The notes under the pieces were generated by a model that was not told the DNA's origin, made no database searches, and saw nothing but the letters and a program-made list of their open reading frames with translations. 7,126 nucleotides of DNA from Sulfitobacter sp. (GTDB lineage: Bacteria; Pseudomonadota; Alphaproteobacteria; Rhodobacterales; Rhodobacteraceae): positions 1 to 7,126 of the forward strand of contig JAGXHC010000089.1 of the NCBI GenBank assembly GCA_024636405.1, in the 5' to 3' direction. The stretch's first letter is position 1; each line of letters starts with the position of its first letter. Positions 1-6,476 of the stretch are shown one piece after another. The position numbers and the translations under genes are program-made.

Positions 1-516
1 CTGCCAGATGCGCGGCTGTGTCCACGCCGCGCGCCAGCCCTGACACCACAACAAATCCGGCGGCGCCCAGATCGCGTGCCAGCGCCTGCGCCATGCGCGT
101 GCCCAGCGACGAGGCATTGCGCGCGCCGACAAGCGATATCATCGGCCGCTGCAAAAGCGCGGGATCACCGATCATCCAAAGAAAGGGGGGGCATCGTCCA
201 GATCGCTTAGCAATGTGGGATAGGGTGCTTCATGCTGGATCAGAAGCTGCGCACCCGCTGCGCGCGCGGACTTGAGTTCGGCCCAGATCACAGGCTCGGG
301 ACAAATGGTATAATTCGCAACGCCCGCGGCGCGCGCCACCTCGGGCAGCGCGGCCAGCGCATTCTGCGCAGTGCCATGTTCGGTCAGCAGTCGTTTATAC
401 GTGGCTACGCCGACCCGGCGCGAGCGCAACAGACGGAGACGGGCGAACTGTTCATCTTCCGAGGTGGGTGGGAGTGGGGGGTGAATGGAAGAAGGATTTA
501 AGTCCTTGTCAGTCAT
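1..516 (-). pseudogene. dprA: DNA-processing protein DprA, 5' part, frameshifted and cut by window edge
   Basis: DprA (Smf) binds incoming single-stranded DNA and loads RecA during natural transformation; it acts in the cytoplasm. The first reading frame starts at ATG 514-516 (complement), preceded by GGAG seven bases upstream, and encodes an N-terminal helical region to about residue 111 (ending LDDAPPF) before hitting TGA at about 172. The coding strand has seven C at this point (185-191). Adding one C restores [13 protein letters not shown] and then an open frame to position 1 with the DprA Rossmann-fold signatures [10 protein letters not shown] (GxRxxSxxG motif) and [12 protein letters not shown]. 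The family identification is therefore firm, while the intactness is not. The break is either a real mutation, a slippage-prone tract, or a sequencing error. The gene lies 109 bases downstream of tldD on the same strand. The C-terminal part is outside the window. Confidence 0.85.
185..191. repeat. G7/C7 homopolymer at the dprA frameshift
   Basis: Seven consecutive G on the plus strand (C on the dprA coding strand) sit exactly where the dprA reading frame breaks. Eight would keep the gene open. The conserved protein sequence resumes immediately after the tract, in the other frame, so the indel can be placed within this run. Confidence 0.8.
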
Positions 517-569
517 CCCGGCGCTCCGTCTGTTGCTAGAATCAGGTATAGGCCGAACTGGTTAATAGG

Positions 570-598
570 GGGTGAATCAAGTCTCGCTCATTTCACCC
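570..598. repeat. Inverted repeat in the tldD-dprA gap
   Basis: GGGTGAA (570-576) is matched by TTCACCC (592-598), giving a 7-bp stem with a 15-base loop. There is no T run after it on the minus strand, so it does not look like a standard intrinsic terminator. It could be a weak RNA structure in the dprA leader, an operator, or chance. The rest of this 109-base gap shows no gene and no convincing promoter. Confidence 0.3.
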
Positions 599-620
599 AA
601 AATCGCGCGTGTCGGTTTAC

Positions 621-630
621 CGTGATCACG
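621..630. repeat. Perfect palindrome at the tldD stop codon
   Basis: CGTGATCACG is a 10-base perfect palindrome that includes the tldD TGA stop (complement 626-628). It is short and may be chance; no function can be assigned. Confidence 0.25.
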
Positions 631-2047
631 TGGCAGAGCCACCAACAGTGAGCCCGCCAATCAGCAGGCTTGGTTGTCCGACACCCACCGGCACCCATTG
701 ACCGGCCTTGCCACAGTTGCCCATACCCGGATCAAGCGCGAAATCGTTGCCGATGGCGCGGATTTGTTTCAACGCCGTCGCCCCGTCCCCGATCAGGGTC
801 GCGCCCTTGACCGGCGCGCCGACCTTGCCGTTCTGAACCCGGTAGGCTTCGGTGCATGAAAACACAAACTTGCCGTTGGTGATATCGACCTGACCACCGC
901 CGAACCCGACAGCATAAATCCCATCCGCCATTCCCGACAACATATCGGACGGCTCGATATCACCGCCCAACATATAGGTGTTGGTCATGCGCGGCATCGG
1001 AATATGGGCAAAGCTTTCGCGCCGCCCGTTGCCGGTAGACGCACCACCTGTCAACCGCCCGTTCTGGCGGTCCTGCATATAGCCAACCAACACGCCGTCT
1101 TCGATCAGCACATTGCGCGCTGAAGCGGTGCCTTCGTCATCGATGCTGATCGATCCGCGCCGATCCGGTATCGTGCCATCATCCAGCACCGTCACCCCGC
1201 GTGCCGCGATCTGCTGGCCCATCAGACCTGCGAACGCAGAACTTCCCTTGCGGTTGAAATCGCCCTCAAGCCCGTGACCGATCGCCTCGTGCAGAAGGAT
1301 GCCGGGCCAGCCGGGGCCAAGCACCACATCCATCGCACCGGCAGGGGCAGGGACCGCCTCAAGGTTAACGCAGGCAATGCGCAAGGCCTCGCGGGTTTTG
1401 GCCTGCCAGTCGGCAGGATCCAGAAGGCCATCCAGCCCCACACGCCCGCCGCCGCCCGCGCTGCCGCTTTCGCGGCGGCCGTCCTGATCTACGATGATCG
1501 AAACATTGACTCGCGTCATGGGCCGCACATCGCGCACCGAATTTCCCTCTGGGCGCAGAATTTCGATCTCCTGAAGGGATGCCGCGATGGTCGCAGAGAC
1601 CTGCACCACGCGGGGATCCAGCCCACGGGCAAAGGCGTCAATTTCGCGCAGGGTCTGGATCTTTACCGGAAAGCTTGCGCCATCAATGGGATCGCGGTCC
1701 GTATAAAGCCGCTTGTTTGTGGCCACCGGGGCATCGGCCCATGTTCCGCCGCCATCGCCCACGGCCAGCCGCGCGGTTTGCGATGCCCGGCGCAGGGCGG
1801 ATTCGCTGATATCGGTGGAATGAGCATATCCCGCCACCTCACCGCGCACGGCGCGCAGGCCAAAACCCTCTGACGCGTCATAGCTCGCCGTTTTCAAACG
1901 CCCGTCGTCGAAAACAAGCGCCTCGGACCGGCGACGCTCCAGAAACAGCTCGCCGTCGTCGGCCCCCGCCACCGCGTCCCGCAGTATTGCAAGGGCCGTC
2001 TCGCGGTCCAGATCTGCCTCAAAGGGTGAAAATGTCGCGCTGCTCAT
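626..2047 (-). CDS. tldD: Metalloprotease TldD (TldD/PmbA family, peptidase U62)
   Basis: TldD is the catalytic half of the cytoplasmic TldD/TldE (PmbA) zinc protease, known in E. coli for processing the microcin B17 precursor and degrading the CcdA antitoxin. The 473-residue product is close to the usual family length of about 475-480. The zinc-binding HExxxH motif is present as HEAIGH at residues 253-258, followed by the conserved [14 protein letters not shown] stretch. A cysteine at residue 445 ([10 protein letters not shown], then [12 protein letters not shown]) matches the third metal ligand position of the family. The start is supported by GAGGA (complement of 2057-2061) nine bases upstream of the ATG. 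The gene is divergent from ctaC. Its usual partner TldE/PmbA is not in the window, and its substrate here cannot be inferred. No catalytic residue appears to be missing. Confidence 0.97.
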   Translation of the reverse strand: MSSATFSPFEADLDRETALAILRDAVAGADDGELFLERRRSEALVFDDGRLKTASYDASEGFGLRAVRGEVAGYAHSTDISESALRRASQTARLAVGDGGGTWADAPVATNKRLYTDRDPIDGASFPVKIQTLREIDAFARGLDPRVVQVSATIAASLQEIEILRPEGNSVRDVRPMTRVNVSIIVDQDGRRESGSAGGGGRVGLDGLLDPADWQAKTREALRIACVNLEAVPAPAGAMDVVLGPGWPGILLHEAIGHGLEGDFNRKGSSAFAGLMGQQIAARGVTVLDDGTIPDRRGSISIDDEGTASARNVLIEDGVLVGYMQDRQNGRLTGGASTGNGRRESFAHIPMPRMTNTYMLGGDIEPSDMLSGMADGIYAVGFGGGQVDITNGKFVFSCTEAYRVQNGKVGAPVKGATLIGDGATALKQIRAIGNDFALDPGMGNCGKAGQWVPVGVGQPSLLIGGLTVGGSAT

Positions 2048-2225
2048 GAATACTTGTCCTCAAATCGTGCCACAAAACGCATTTCGCGTCCGTTTGACGC
2101 AAGCAGGTGGCTTTATCTTGAACTCAGAATATGATTGTAAGCACAAGGATTACAACGGCACCTCGGTGGACACAGCCACCCGGAACCGAAATCGCACCAC
2201 AATGGTCACAAGATCAGGACGTCAT
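2048..2225. promoter_or_regulatory. Divergent intergenic region between tldD and ctaC
   Basis: These 178 bases must hold the start signals for tldD (leftward) and the cta genes (rightward). Possible elements on the plus strand are TTGACG at 2094-2099 (resembling a -35) and TATGAT at 2130-2135 (resembling a -10), but they are 30 bases apart and do not pair with each other. No well-spaced sigma70-type pair, and no FNR-type TTGAT-N4-ATCAA site, is visible. The frame of ctaC happens to be open back to 2046, but this stretch reads as non-coding leader. Confidence 0.4.
2216..2219 (+). promoter_or_regulatory. Ribosome binding site deciding the ctaC start
   Basis: AGGA lies six bases before ATG 2226, which begins a classical signal peptide. 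This favours 2226 over the in-frame ATG at 2046. Confidence 0.7.
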
Positions 2226-3122
2226 ATGAAACATCTTCTTTCTCTTTCCGGTCTCATGGCCAGCTTTGCCGCACTGCCCGCAATGGCGCAGGACAGCCTT
2301 CGCATCGACGGGCTTGAAATCATCGGTCGCCCCGTGGACGGAAAAATGGGATTTCAGCCTGCGGTGACCCGCGTGGCCGAAGACATCCATTTTCTCGACG
2401 GTCTGCTGCTGGTCATCATCACGCTCATCACATTGTTCGTGACCGCCCTGATCGTGTGGGTCATCGTGCGCTACAACAAGCGGAGCAATCCGACACCGGC
2501 CGCCTTTACCCATCATACGCCGGTTGAGATCGCCTGGACCCTCGGGCCGATTGTGATTCTGGTTCTGATCGGCGCCTATTCGCTGCCGATTCTATTCCGC
2601 CAGCAGGAAATTCCCGAGGCGGATGTAACGATCAAGGCCGTCGGCAACCAATGGTACTGGTCGTATGAGTACGTCGATGAAGGCTTTGGCTTTGACAGTT
2701 ATATGATCGGCGCGCCTGCGCTGGATGGCCAGAACATGAAGACCCCCGAAGTCATCGCCCAGCTTGAGGCGGCAGGATATTCAGAGGATGAATTCCTGCT
2801 GGCGACAGACACCGCCGTTGTCCTGCCCGTGGGCAAGACGGTCGTGGTGCAGGTCACGGGTGCGGACGTTATCCACGCCTGGACGATCCCTGCCTTTGGC
2901 GTGAAACAAGACGCCGTGCCGGGTCGTTTGGCCGAACTGTGGTTCAACGCCAGCAAAGAGGGCGTTTATTTCGGCCAGTGTTCCGAACTTTGTGGTCAGG
3001 CGCACGCCTATATGCCGATCACGGTCAAGGTCGTATCAGAAGAGGCCTACGCAGAATGGCTGGGCAAGGCGAAGGCGGAATATGCCGGTATCCCGCAGCC
3101 CCTGACCGTTGCATCAAAGTAA
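2226..3122 (+). CDS. ctaC: Cytochrome c oxidase subunit II (CuA subunit)
   Basis: This subunit accepts electrons from cytochrome c at the binuclear CuA centre of aa3-type oxidase and passes them to heme a in subunit I. The chosen start gives 298 residues with a signal peptide ([21 protein letters not shown], cleavage before Gln22) and an AGGA ribosome site at 2216-2219. An in-frame ATG at 2046 would bury the signal peptide behind 60 unlikely residues. Two membrane helices follow at about 57-81 and 106-124, then the periplasmic cupredoxin domain with the aromatic patch QWYWSYEY (142-149; Trp143 is the likely electron entry). The CuA ligands are all present: His217, Cys252, Glu254, Cys256, His260 and Met263. 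Compared with my memory of the Paracoccus protein, the segment at about 158-183 is some 14 residues longer. It is the first gene of the cta cluster. Confidence 0.97.
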   Translation: MKHLLSLSGLMASFAALPAMAQDSLRIDGLEIIGRPVDGKMGFQPAVTRVAEDIHFLDGLLLVIITLITLFVTALIVWVIVRYNKRSNPTPAAFTHHTPVEIAWTLGPIVILVLIGAYSLPILFRQQEIPEADVTIKAVGNQWYWSYEYVDEGFGFDSYMIGAPALDGQNMKTPEVIAQLEAAGYSEDEFLLATDTAVVLPVGKTVVVQVTGADVIHAWTIPAFGVKQDAVPGRLAELWFNASKEGVYFGQCSELCGQAHAYMPITVKVVSEEAYAEWLGKAKAEYAGIPQPLTVASK

Positions 3123-3128
3123 CCGACT

Positions 3129-3162
3129 GGGGCGGGATTTATCCCCCGCCCCCGCGGCTTTT
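3129..3162 (+). terminator. GC-rich hairpin between ctaC and ctaB (attenuator or mRNA processing site)
   Basis: GGGGCGGG (3129-3136) pairs perfectly with CCCGCCCC (3145-3152) around an 8-base loop, starting six bases after the ctaC stop. A TTTT run (3159-3162) follows six bases later, so the tail is displaced from the stem. It could work as a partial terminator that makes more ctaC than downstream mRNA, or protect the ctaC 3' end. Full termination seems unlikely because ctaB follows only 14 bases later with its own ribosome site and no room for a promoter. Confidence 0.5.
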
Positions 3163-3176
3163 CCTGAGGGTTTGAA

Positions 3177-4106
3177 ATGACCGACGTCAGCACCACCACG
3201 GACTACGATACCCAGCTTGGTGATTATTTCGCCCTGCTCAAGCCACGCGTTATGTCGCTGGTGGTGTTCACGGCACTGGTCGGCCTGCTGGCAGCACCTG
3301 TGCCGGTAAACCCGGTCCTCGCCTTTGCATCAATACTGTTTGTGGCGATTGGCGCGGGTGCCTCCGGCGCGCTCAATATGTGGTGGGACGCGGATATTGA
3401 CGCCGTCATGAAGCGCACCCGCAGCCGTCCGATTCCCGCAGGCCGGGTTGCACCGGGCGAAGCATTGGCGCTTGGCGTGGCACTTTCGGGATTGTCGGTG
3501 ATGATGCTGGGGCTGGCCGCAAATTTGCTGGCCGCTGGCATGTTGCTGTTCACCATCCTGTTCTACGCGGTTTTCTACTCCATGTGGCTCAAGCGCAGAA
3601 CGCCGCAGAACATCGTTATCGGCGGTGCTGCCGGGGCGTTCCCGCCCGTGATCGGATGGGTCATCGCGACCGGTAGTTTCTCGGTCGAAGCTTGGCTGAT
3701 GTTTGCGCTGATCTTTGTCTGGACACCGCCGCATTTCTGGGCGCTGGCGCTGTTCATGCGCTCGGATTACGACGACGCGGGTGTGCCGATGCTGACCGTA
3801 ACCCACGGACGGCCGGCCACGCGGCGCCATATTCTGGTTTATACTGTGCTGCTGGCGGTTCTGGCGGTCGGAACTGCGTTTACCGCGATTGGTGGTTGGA
3901 TCTATCTGGCGGCCGCCCTTGTGCTGAATACGCTGTTCCTGCTGGGCGCCTGGCGCATCTGGCAGCGCGACGAAGCCGATGCAGAAGTTGACAACTATGC
4001 GGCAGAGCGCAAGTTCTTCCGCCTGTCGCTGGTCTATCTTTTCCTGCACTTCGGCGCGATTTTGATTGAAGCAACGCTGAAGCCCTATGGGCTGGGAGGC
4101 TGGTAA
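3177..4106 (+). CDS. ctaB: Heme O synthase (protoheme IX farnesyltransferase)
   Basis: CtaB transfers a farnesyl group from farnesyl diphosphate to protoheme IX in the inner membrane, giving heme O, which is then oxidised to heme A for the oxidase. The 309-residue product is typical in length and strongly hydrophobic, consistent with the multi-span UbiA superfamily fold. The prenyl diphosphate binding motif NxxxDxxxD is seen as Asn67, Asp71 and Asp75 (NMWWDADID), followed by the conserved [19 protein letters not shown] (182-188) and [13 protein letters not shown] (196-208) are further family signatures. An N-terminal LKPRVM segment (21-26) precedes the first helix. GAGGG at 3166-3170 lies six bases before the ATG. 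The stop overlaps the start of the following small gene by one base (TAATG). Confidence 0.97.
   Translation: MTDVSTTTDYDTQLGDYFALLKPRVMSLVVFTALVGLLAAPVPVNPVLAFASILFVAIGAGASGALNMWWDADIDAVMKRTRSRPIPAGRVAPGEALALGVALSGLSVMMLGLAANLLAAGMLLFTILFYAVFYSMWLKRRTPQNIVIGGAAGAFPPVIGWVIATGSFSVEAWLMFALIFVWTPPHFWALALFMRSDYDDAGVPMLTVTHGRPATRRHILVYTVLLAVLAVGTAFTAIGGWIYLAAALVLNTLFLLGAWRIWQRDEADAEVDNYAAERKFFRLSLVYLFLHFGAILIEATLKPYGLGGW
4094..4099 (+). promoter_or_regulatory. Strong ribosome binding site for the 55-residue ORF
   Basis: GGGAGG lies six bases before ATG 4106, inside the last codons of ctaB. It is one of the best Shine-Dalgarno matches in the window and supports the small ORF as a translated gene. 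Confidence 0.7.
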
Positions 4107-4273
4107 TGAGCATTCGTGTCGAACATGAACTGCACAGGCGCCGGCGGACGCGCAACATCGGCGTCGGTCTGATGCTTGCCGCCTTTGTCGTGCTGATCAT
4201 GGCAATGACCTACGTCAAGATTACACAGACCGATTTTGAATTGCCAGCCAATCAGCGCAAGGTGGAACCGTAA
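4106..4273 (+). CDS. Small single-span membrane protein, CoxF-like, between ctaB and ctaG
   Basis: This 55-residue product begins [17 protein letters not shown], continues with one hydrophobic segment (about residues 18-35, [18 protein letters not shown]), and ends in a short polar tail ([20 protein letters not shown]). The arginine cluster before the helix predicts the N-terminus in the cytoplasm and the tail in the periplasm. It starts on the last base of the ctaB stop and its own stop overlaps the ctaG start, both as TAATG, with GGGAGG six bases upstream, so translation is probably coupled to both neighbours. Many alphaproteobacterial cox clusters have a similarly placed tiny protein, annotated CoxF or as an assembly protein. 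That resemblance is by position, size and topology. A role in oxidase assembly is inferred, and no metal-binding cysteines or histidine motif are present. Confidence 0.88.
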   Translation: MSIRVEHELHRRRRTRNIGVGLMLAAFVVLIMAMTYVKITQTDFELPANQRKVEP

Positions 4274-4848
4274 TGGCCCTGACAGGTCCGCAGAAAACCG
4301 TGATGCAAACCGTGTCGGTTGTGCTGCTGATGGGGGGGCTGGCGTGGGCGTCAGTGCCTTTCTATGACTGGTTTTGTCGCGTCACGGGATTTGGCGGGGT
4401 CACGCAAACCGCCGATGCCGGGTCCGATGTGATACTGGACCAAACCATCAAGGTGCGTTTTGACGGCTCGCTTAATCAAAACATGAGTTGGGAATTCAAA
4501 CCTGTCGTACGCGAAATGGAACTGCGCATCGGTGAAACCGGGCTGGCATTCTATGAGGCCTATAACCCCACCGATCGTCCTATTGCCGGGCAGGCCAGCT
4601 ATAACGTCTTTCCGTATTCCGCAGGCGCCTATTTCGACAAGATCGACTGTTTTTGCTTCACAGAACAGGTTCTTGCACCGGGCGAACGTGTGCAGATGCC
4701 GGTCAGCTTTTTTATCGACCCCGAAATCGTCAATGACCGCGATGCGAAGTTTGTACATACCATCACGTTGTCCTATACTTTCTACGAAATTGACCTGCCC
4801 GAGGGCTATGCCGCCCTGGAACCGAACACGAACACAACCCTGAATTAA
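4273..4848 (+). CDS. ctaG: Cytochrome c oxidase assembly protein CtaG (Cox11 family, CuB chaperone)
   Basis: CtaG/Cox11 is a membrane-anchored periplasmic copper protein needed to form the CuB centre of oxidase subunit I. The 191-residue product has one N-terminal membrane helix (about 10-28) followed by the conserved [14 protein letters not shown] (29-42) with Cys35. An immunoglobulin-like soluble domain follows, carrying the copper-binding CFCF motif (Cys126 and Cys128 in [10 protein letters not shown]) and the family segment FFIDPEI (146-152). All three copper-related cysteines are present. The start overlaps the stop of the preceding small gene (TAATG), with a modest AAGG about ten bases upstream, so coupling to the upstream gene is likely. 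ctaE follows 22 bases later. Confidence 0.96.
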   Translation: MALTGPQKTVMQTVSVVLLMGGLAWASVPFYDWFCRVTGFGGVTQTADAGSDVILDQTIKVRFDGSLNQNMSWEFKPVVREMELRIGETGLAFYEAYNPTDRPIAGQASYNVFPYSAGAYFDKIDCFCFTEQVLAPGERVQMPVSFFIDPEIVNDRDAKFVHTITLSYTFYEIDLPEGYAALEPNTNTTLN

Positions 4849-4870
4849 CAATGGTGAGGGACCTCAAACC

Positions 4871-5674
4871 ATGGCCCATGCGAAGAACCACGATTACCAC
4901 ATCCTAACGCCGTCCAGTTGGCCATTGCTGGGTGCCATCGCAGGCTTTGCCATGCTGACGGGCGCCGTGCTGTGGATGCACGGCATCACGCCCTTTCTGT
5001 TCTGGGGCGGCTTCGTTGCCGTTCTTTATGTGATGTTCGGCTGGTGGCGCGAAGTGGTGATCGAAAGCGAAGTCGGCGACCATACGACGGTCGTCCGGAT
5101 CGGTCTGCGCTACGGCGTTGTGTTGTTCATCATGTCCGAAGTGATGTTCTTTGCCGCCTGGTTCTGGACCTTCTTCAAACAGGCCCTTTATCCGATGGAC
5201 GAATTCCTGGGGTCTGAATATGTCCGGCCAGAATACATTCCGGTTGATGCCTTTCATCTGCCGCTGATGAACACGCTTTTGCTGTTGCTGTCCGGCTGTG
5301 CCGTGACATGGGCGCACCACGCGCTGGTGCATGAAAACAACCGCAAGGATCTGATCACCGGTCTGGCATTGTCCATTGTGCTGGGTCTCGCGTTCACCGC
5401 GCTTCAGGCCTATGAATATGCGGAATTGCTGCTGCATGATGACTGGACCTTTGGCGGCGATATCTTCTTTTCCAGCTTCTTCATGGCAACCGGGTTTCAC
5501 GGGGCCCATGTGATTATCGGGACGATATTCCTGACGGTTTGCCTGGTGCGTGCGATGCGCGGACATTTCACGCCCGAACAGCATGTCGGTTTTGAGGCCG
5601 CCGCCTGGTACTGGCACTTCGTTGACGTGGTGTGGCTGTTCCTGTTCTTCGCTGTCTACATGTGGGGCGCCTGA
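4871..5674 (+). CDS. ctaE: Cytochrome c oxidase subunit III
   Basis: Subunit III is a seven-helix membrane protein that stabilises the oxidase and supports proton uptake into subunit I; it carries no redox metal. The product has 267 residues, close to Paracoccus CtaE. The N-terminal [17 protein letters not shown] segment is typical. Glu90 in [11 protein letters not shown] (89-99) matches the conserved carbodiimide-reactive glutamate of mitochondrial subunit III. Other signatures are [11 protein letters not shown] (147-157), ALQAYEY (178-184 region), [14 protein letters not shown] (204-217) and [19 protein letters not shown] (241-259). Start: GAGGG at 4856-4860 lies ten bases before the ATG. 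It is the last gene before a strong hairpin, so it probably ends the ctaC-ctaE transcript. Confidence 0.97.
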   Translation: MAHAKNHDYHILTPSSWPLLGAIAGFAMLTGAVLWMHGITPFLFWGGFVAVLYVMFGWWREVVIESEVGDHTTVVRIGLRYGVVLFIMSEVMFFAAWFWTFFKQALYPMDEFLGSEYVRPEYIPVDAFHLPLMNTLLLLLSGCAVTWAHHALVHENNRKDLITGLALSIVLGLAFTALQAYEYAELLLHDDWTFGGDIFFSSFFMATGFHGAHVIIGTIFLTVCLVRAMRGHFTPEQHVGFEAAAWYWHFVDVVWLFLFFAVYMWGA

Positions 5675-5682
5675 TCCCGCTC

Positions 5683-5705
5683 GGGCTGGGTTGCAAATCC
5701 AGCCC
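5683..5705 (+). repeat. First hairpin after ctaE
   Basis: GGGCTGG (5683-5689) pairs with CCAGCCC (5699-5705), extendable by one G-T pair, around a 7-base loop. It starts eight bases after the ctaE stop and has no T tail. It may protect the 3' end of the mRNA together with the terminator just downstream. Confidence 0.45.
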
Positions 5706-5720
5706 CGGATTGTAAAAGCC

Positions 5721-5752
5721 AAGGCGCGCAAGGGATACCTTGCGCGCCTTTT
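5721..5752 (+). terminator. Intrinsic terminator after ctaE
   Basis: AAGGCGCGCAAGG (5721-5733) and CCTTGCGCGCCTT (5738-5750) form a perfect 13-bp stem with a GATA tetraloop, followed by TT, giving TTTT in total at 5749-5752. This is the strongest hairpin in the window and sits 46 bases after the ctaE stop, where the cta transcript should end. The T run is short, so some read-through into surf1 is possible. Confidence 0.8.
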
Positions 5753-5788
5753 CACTGATCTTCTCCCGCGATAGGACAACACACTTTC

Positions 5789-6469
5789 ATGCGTCGCACG
5801 CTCTTTCTTGCTATTGTCGGTCTGGGTGGTGCGGCCGTGCTGATTGCACTGGGCCTGTGGCAGATGCAGCGGCTGGCCTGGAAACAAGCGATTATCGCCG
5901 ATATCGACAGCCGCATTATCGCCACTCCAGTGCGCCTTCCTGCGGAGCCCGACATTGCGCGCGATGCTTACCTGCCTGTGACCGCGACCGGAACACTTGA
6001 CGAAGGCGCGCTGCATGTCCTTGTTTCTCAGAAACAGGTCGGTGCCGGATACCGCGTCATAGCGCCATTCGTGGTCGAGGATGGGCGCAGGATCCTTGCG
6101 GATCTCGGTTTCATTCCAGCCGAAGTCAAAGACAGAACAAGCCCGTCCGGCCCGGCGACTTTGACAGGGAACCTGCAATGGCCGCAGGAGATTGATGGCT
6201 TTACCCCTTCACCCGACACCGCGCGCAACATATGGTTTGCCCGCGATGTCCCGACCATGGCGCAGGCGTTGGACACGGACCCGGTTCTGCTGGTGGTGCG
6301 ACAAACATCGCTGACGGATCCTTATCTGACCCCCTTGCCTGTGGACACCGCCGCCATTCCAAACGATCACTTGCAATACGCGATCACCTGGTTCTCGCTT
6401 GCTGCGATCTGGCTTGCCATGACCATCGCCTTCCTGCGGCGCCGCCGTGCGCCCAAGACCGAAAGCTGA
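5789..6469 (+). CDS. SURF1 family cytochrome oxidase biogenesis protein
   Basis: SURF1 (Shy1) proteins assist insertion of heme a into oxidase subunit I; Paracoccus Surf1 proteins bind heme a. The 226-residue product has the family architecture: an N-terminal membrane helix (about 5-22) running into the signature LGLWQMQRLAWK (21-32), a periplasmic domain with YRVIAPFVVEDGRRIL (88-103), and a C-terminal helix starting at HLQYAITWFSLA (194-205). His194 is the likely counterpart of the reported heme ligand in Paracoccus. A positively charged RRRR tail ends the second helix. The usual Arg-Gly of the 'RGW/FVP' segment is replaced by Leu106-Gly107 (ADLGFIP). The ribosome site is weak (AGGA at 5773-5776, 12 bases from the ATG). 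It lies beyond the ctaE terminator and 7 bases before thrC. Confidence 0.95.
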   Translation: MRRTLFLAIVGLGGAAVLIALGLWQMQRLAWKQAIIADIDSRIIATPVRLPAEPDIARDAYLPVTATGTLDEGALHVLVSQKQVGAGYRVIAPFVVEDGRRILADLGFIPAEVKDRTSPSGPATLTGNLQWPQEIDGFTPSPDTARNIWFARDVPTMAQALDTDPVLLVVRQTSLTDPYLTPLPVDTAAIPNDHLQYAITWFSLAAIWLAMTIAFLRRRRAPKTES

Positions 6470-6476
6470 CCTGCAT

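Noticed and set aside
18..501. Two short plus-strand open frames opposite dprA
   Set aside because: Both are antisense to conserved DprA segments and have no features of real proteins.
1274..1873. 199-codon open frame on the plus strand inside tldD
   Set aside because: It is antisense to the conserved TldD catalytic region, without a recognisable domain or ribosome site.
2094..2135. TTGACG and TATGAT as a paired ctaC promoter
   Set aside because: The spacing of 30 bases is far outside the 16-19 used by sigma70-type promoters, and no good partner for either was found.
2046..2225. In-frame 60-codon extension of ctaC back to ATG 2046
   Set aside because: It would overlap the tldD start, has no hydrophobic or family-like sequence, and would place the signal peptide internally. 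ATG 2226 has a ribosome site and starts a signal peptide.
3330..4049. Long 239-codon open frame opposite ctaB
   Set aside because: Its product is rich in Gln, Arg and His with no domain, as expected from the antisense of a hydrophobic gene with strong codon bias; ctaB is unmistakable.
4904..6178. 424-codon open frame on the minus strand across ctaE and surf1
   Set aside because: It lies antisense to two well-recognised membrane protein genes and across a terminator, and its composition is shadow-like with no recognisable motif.
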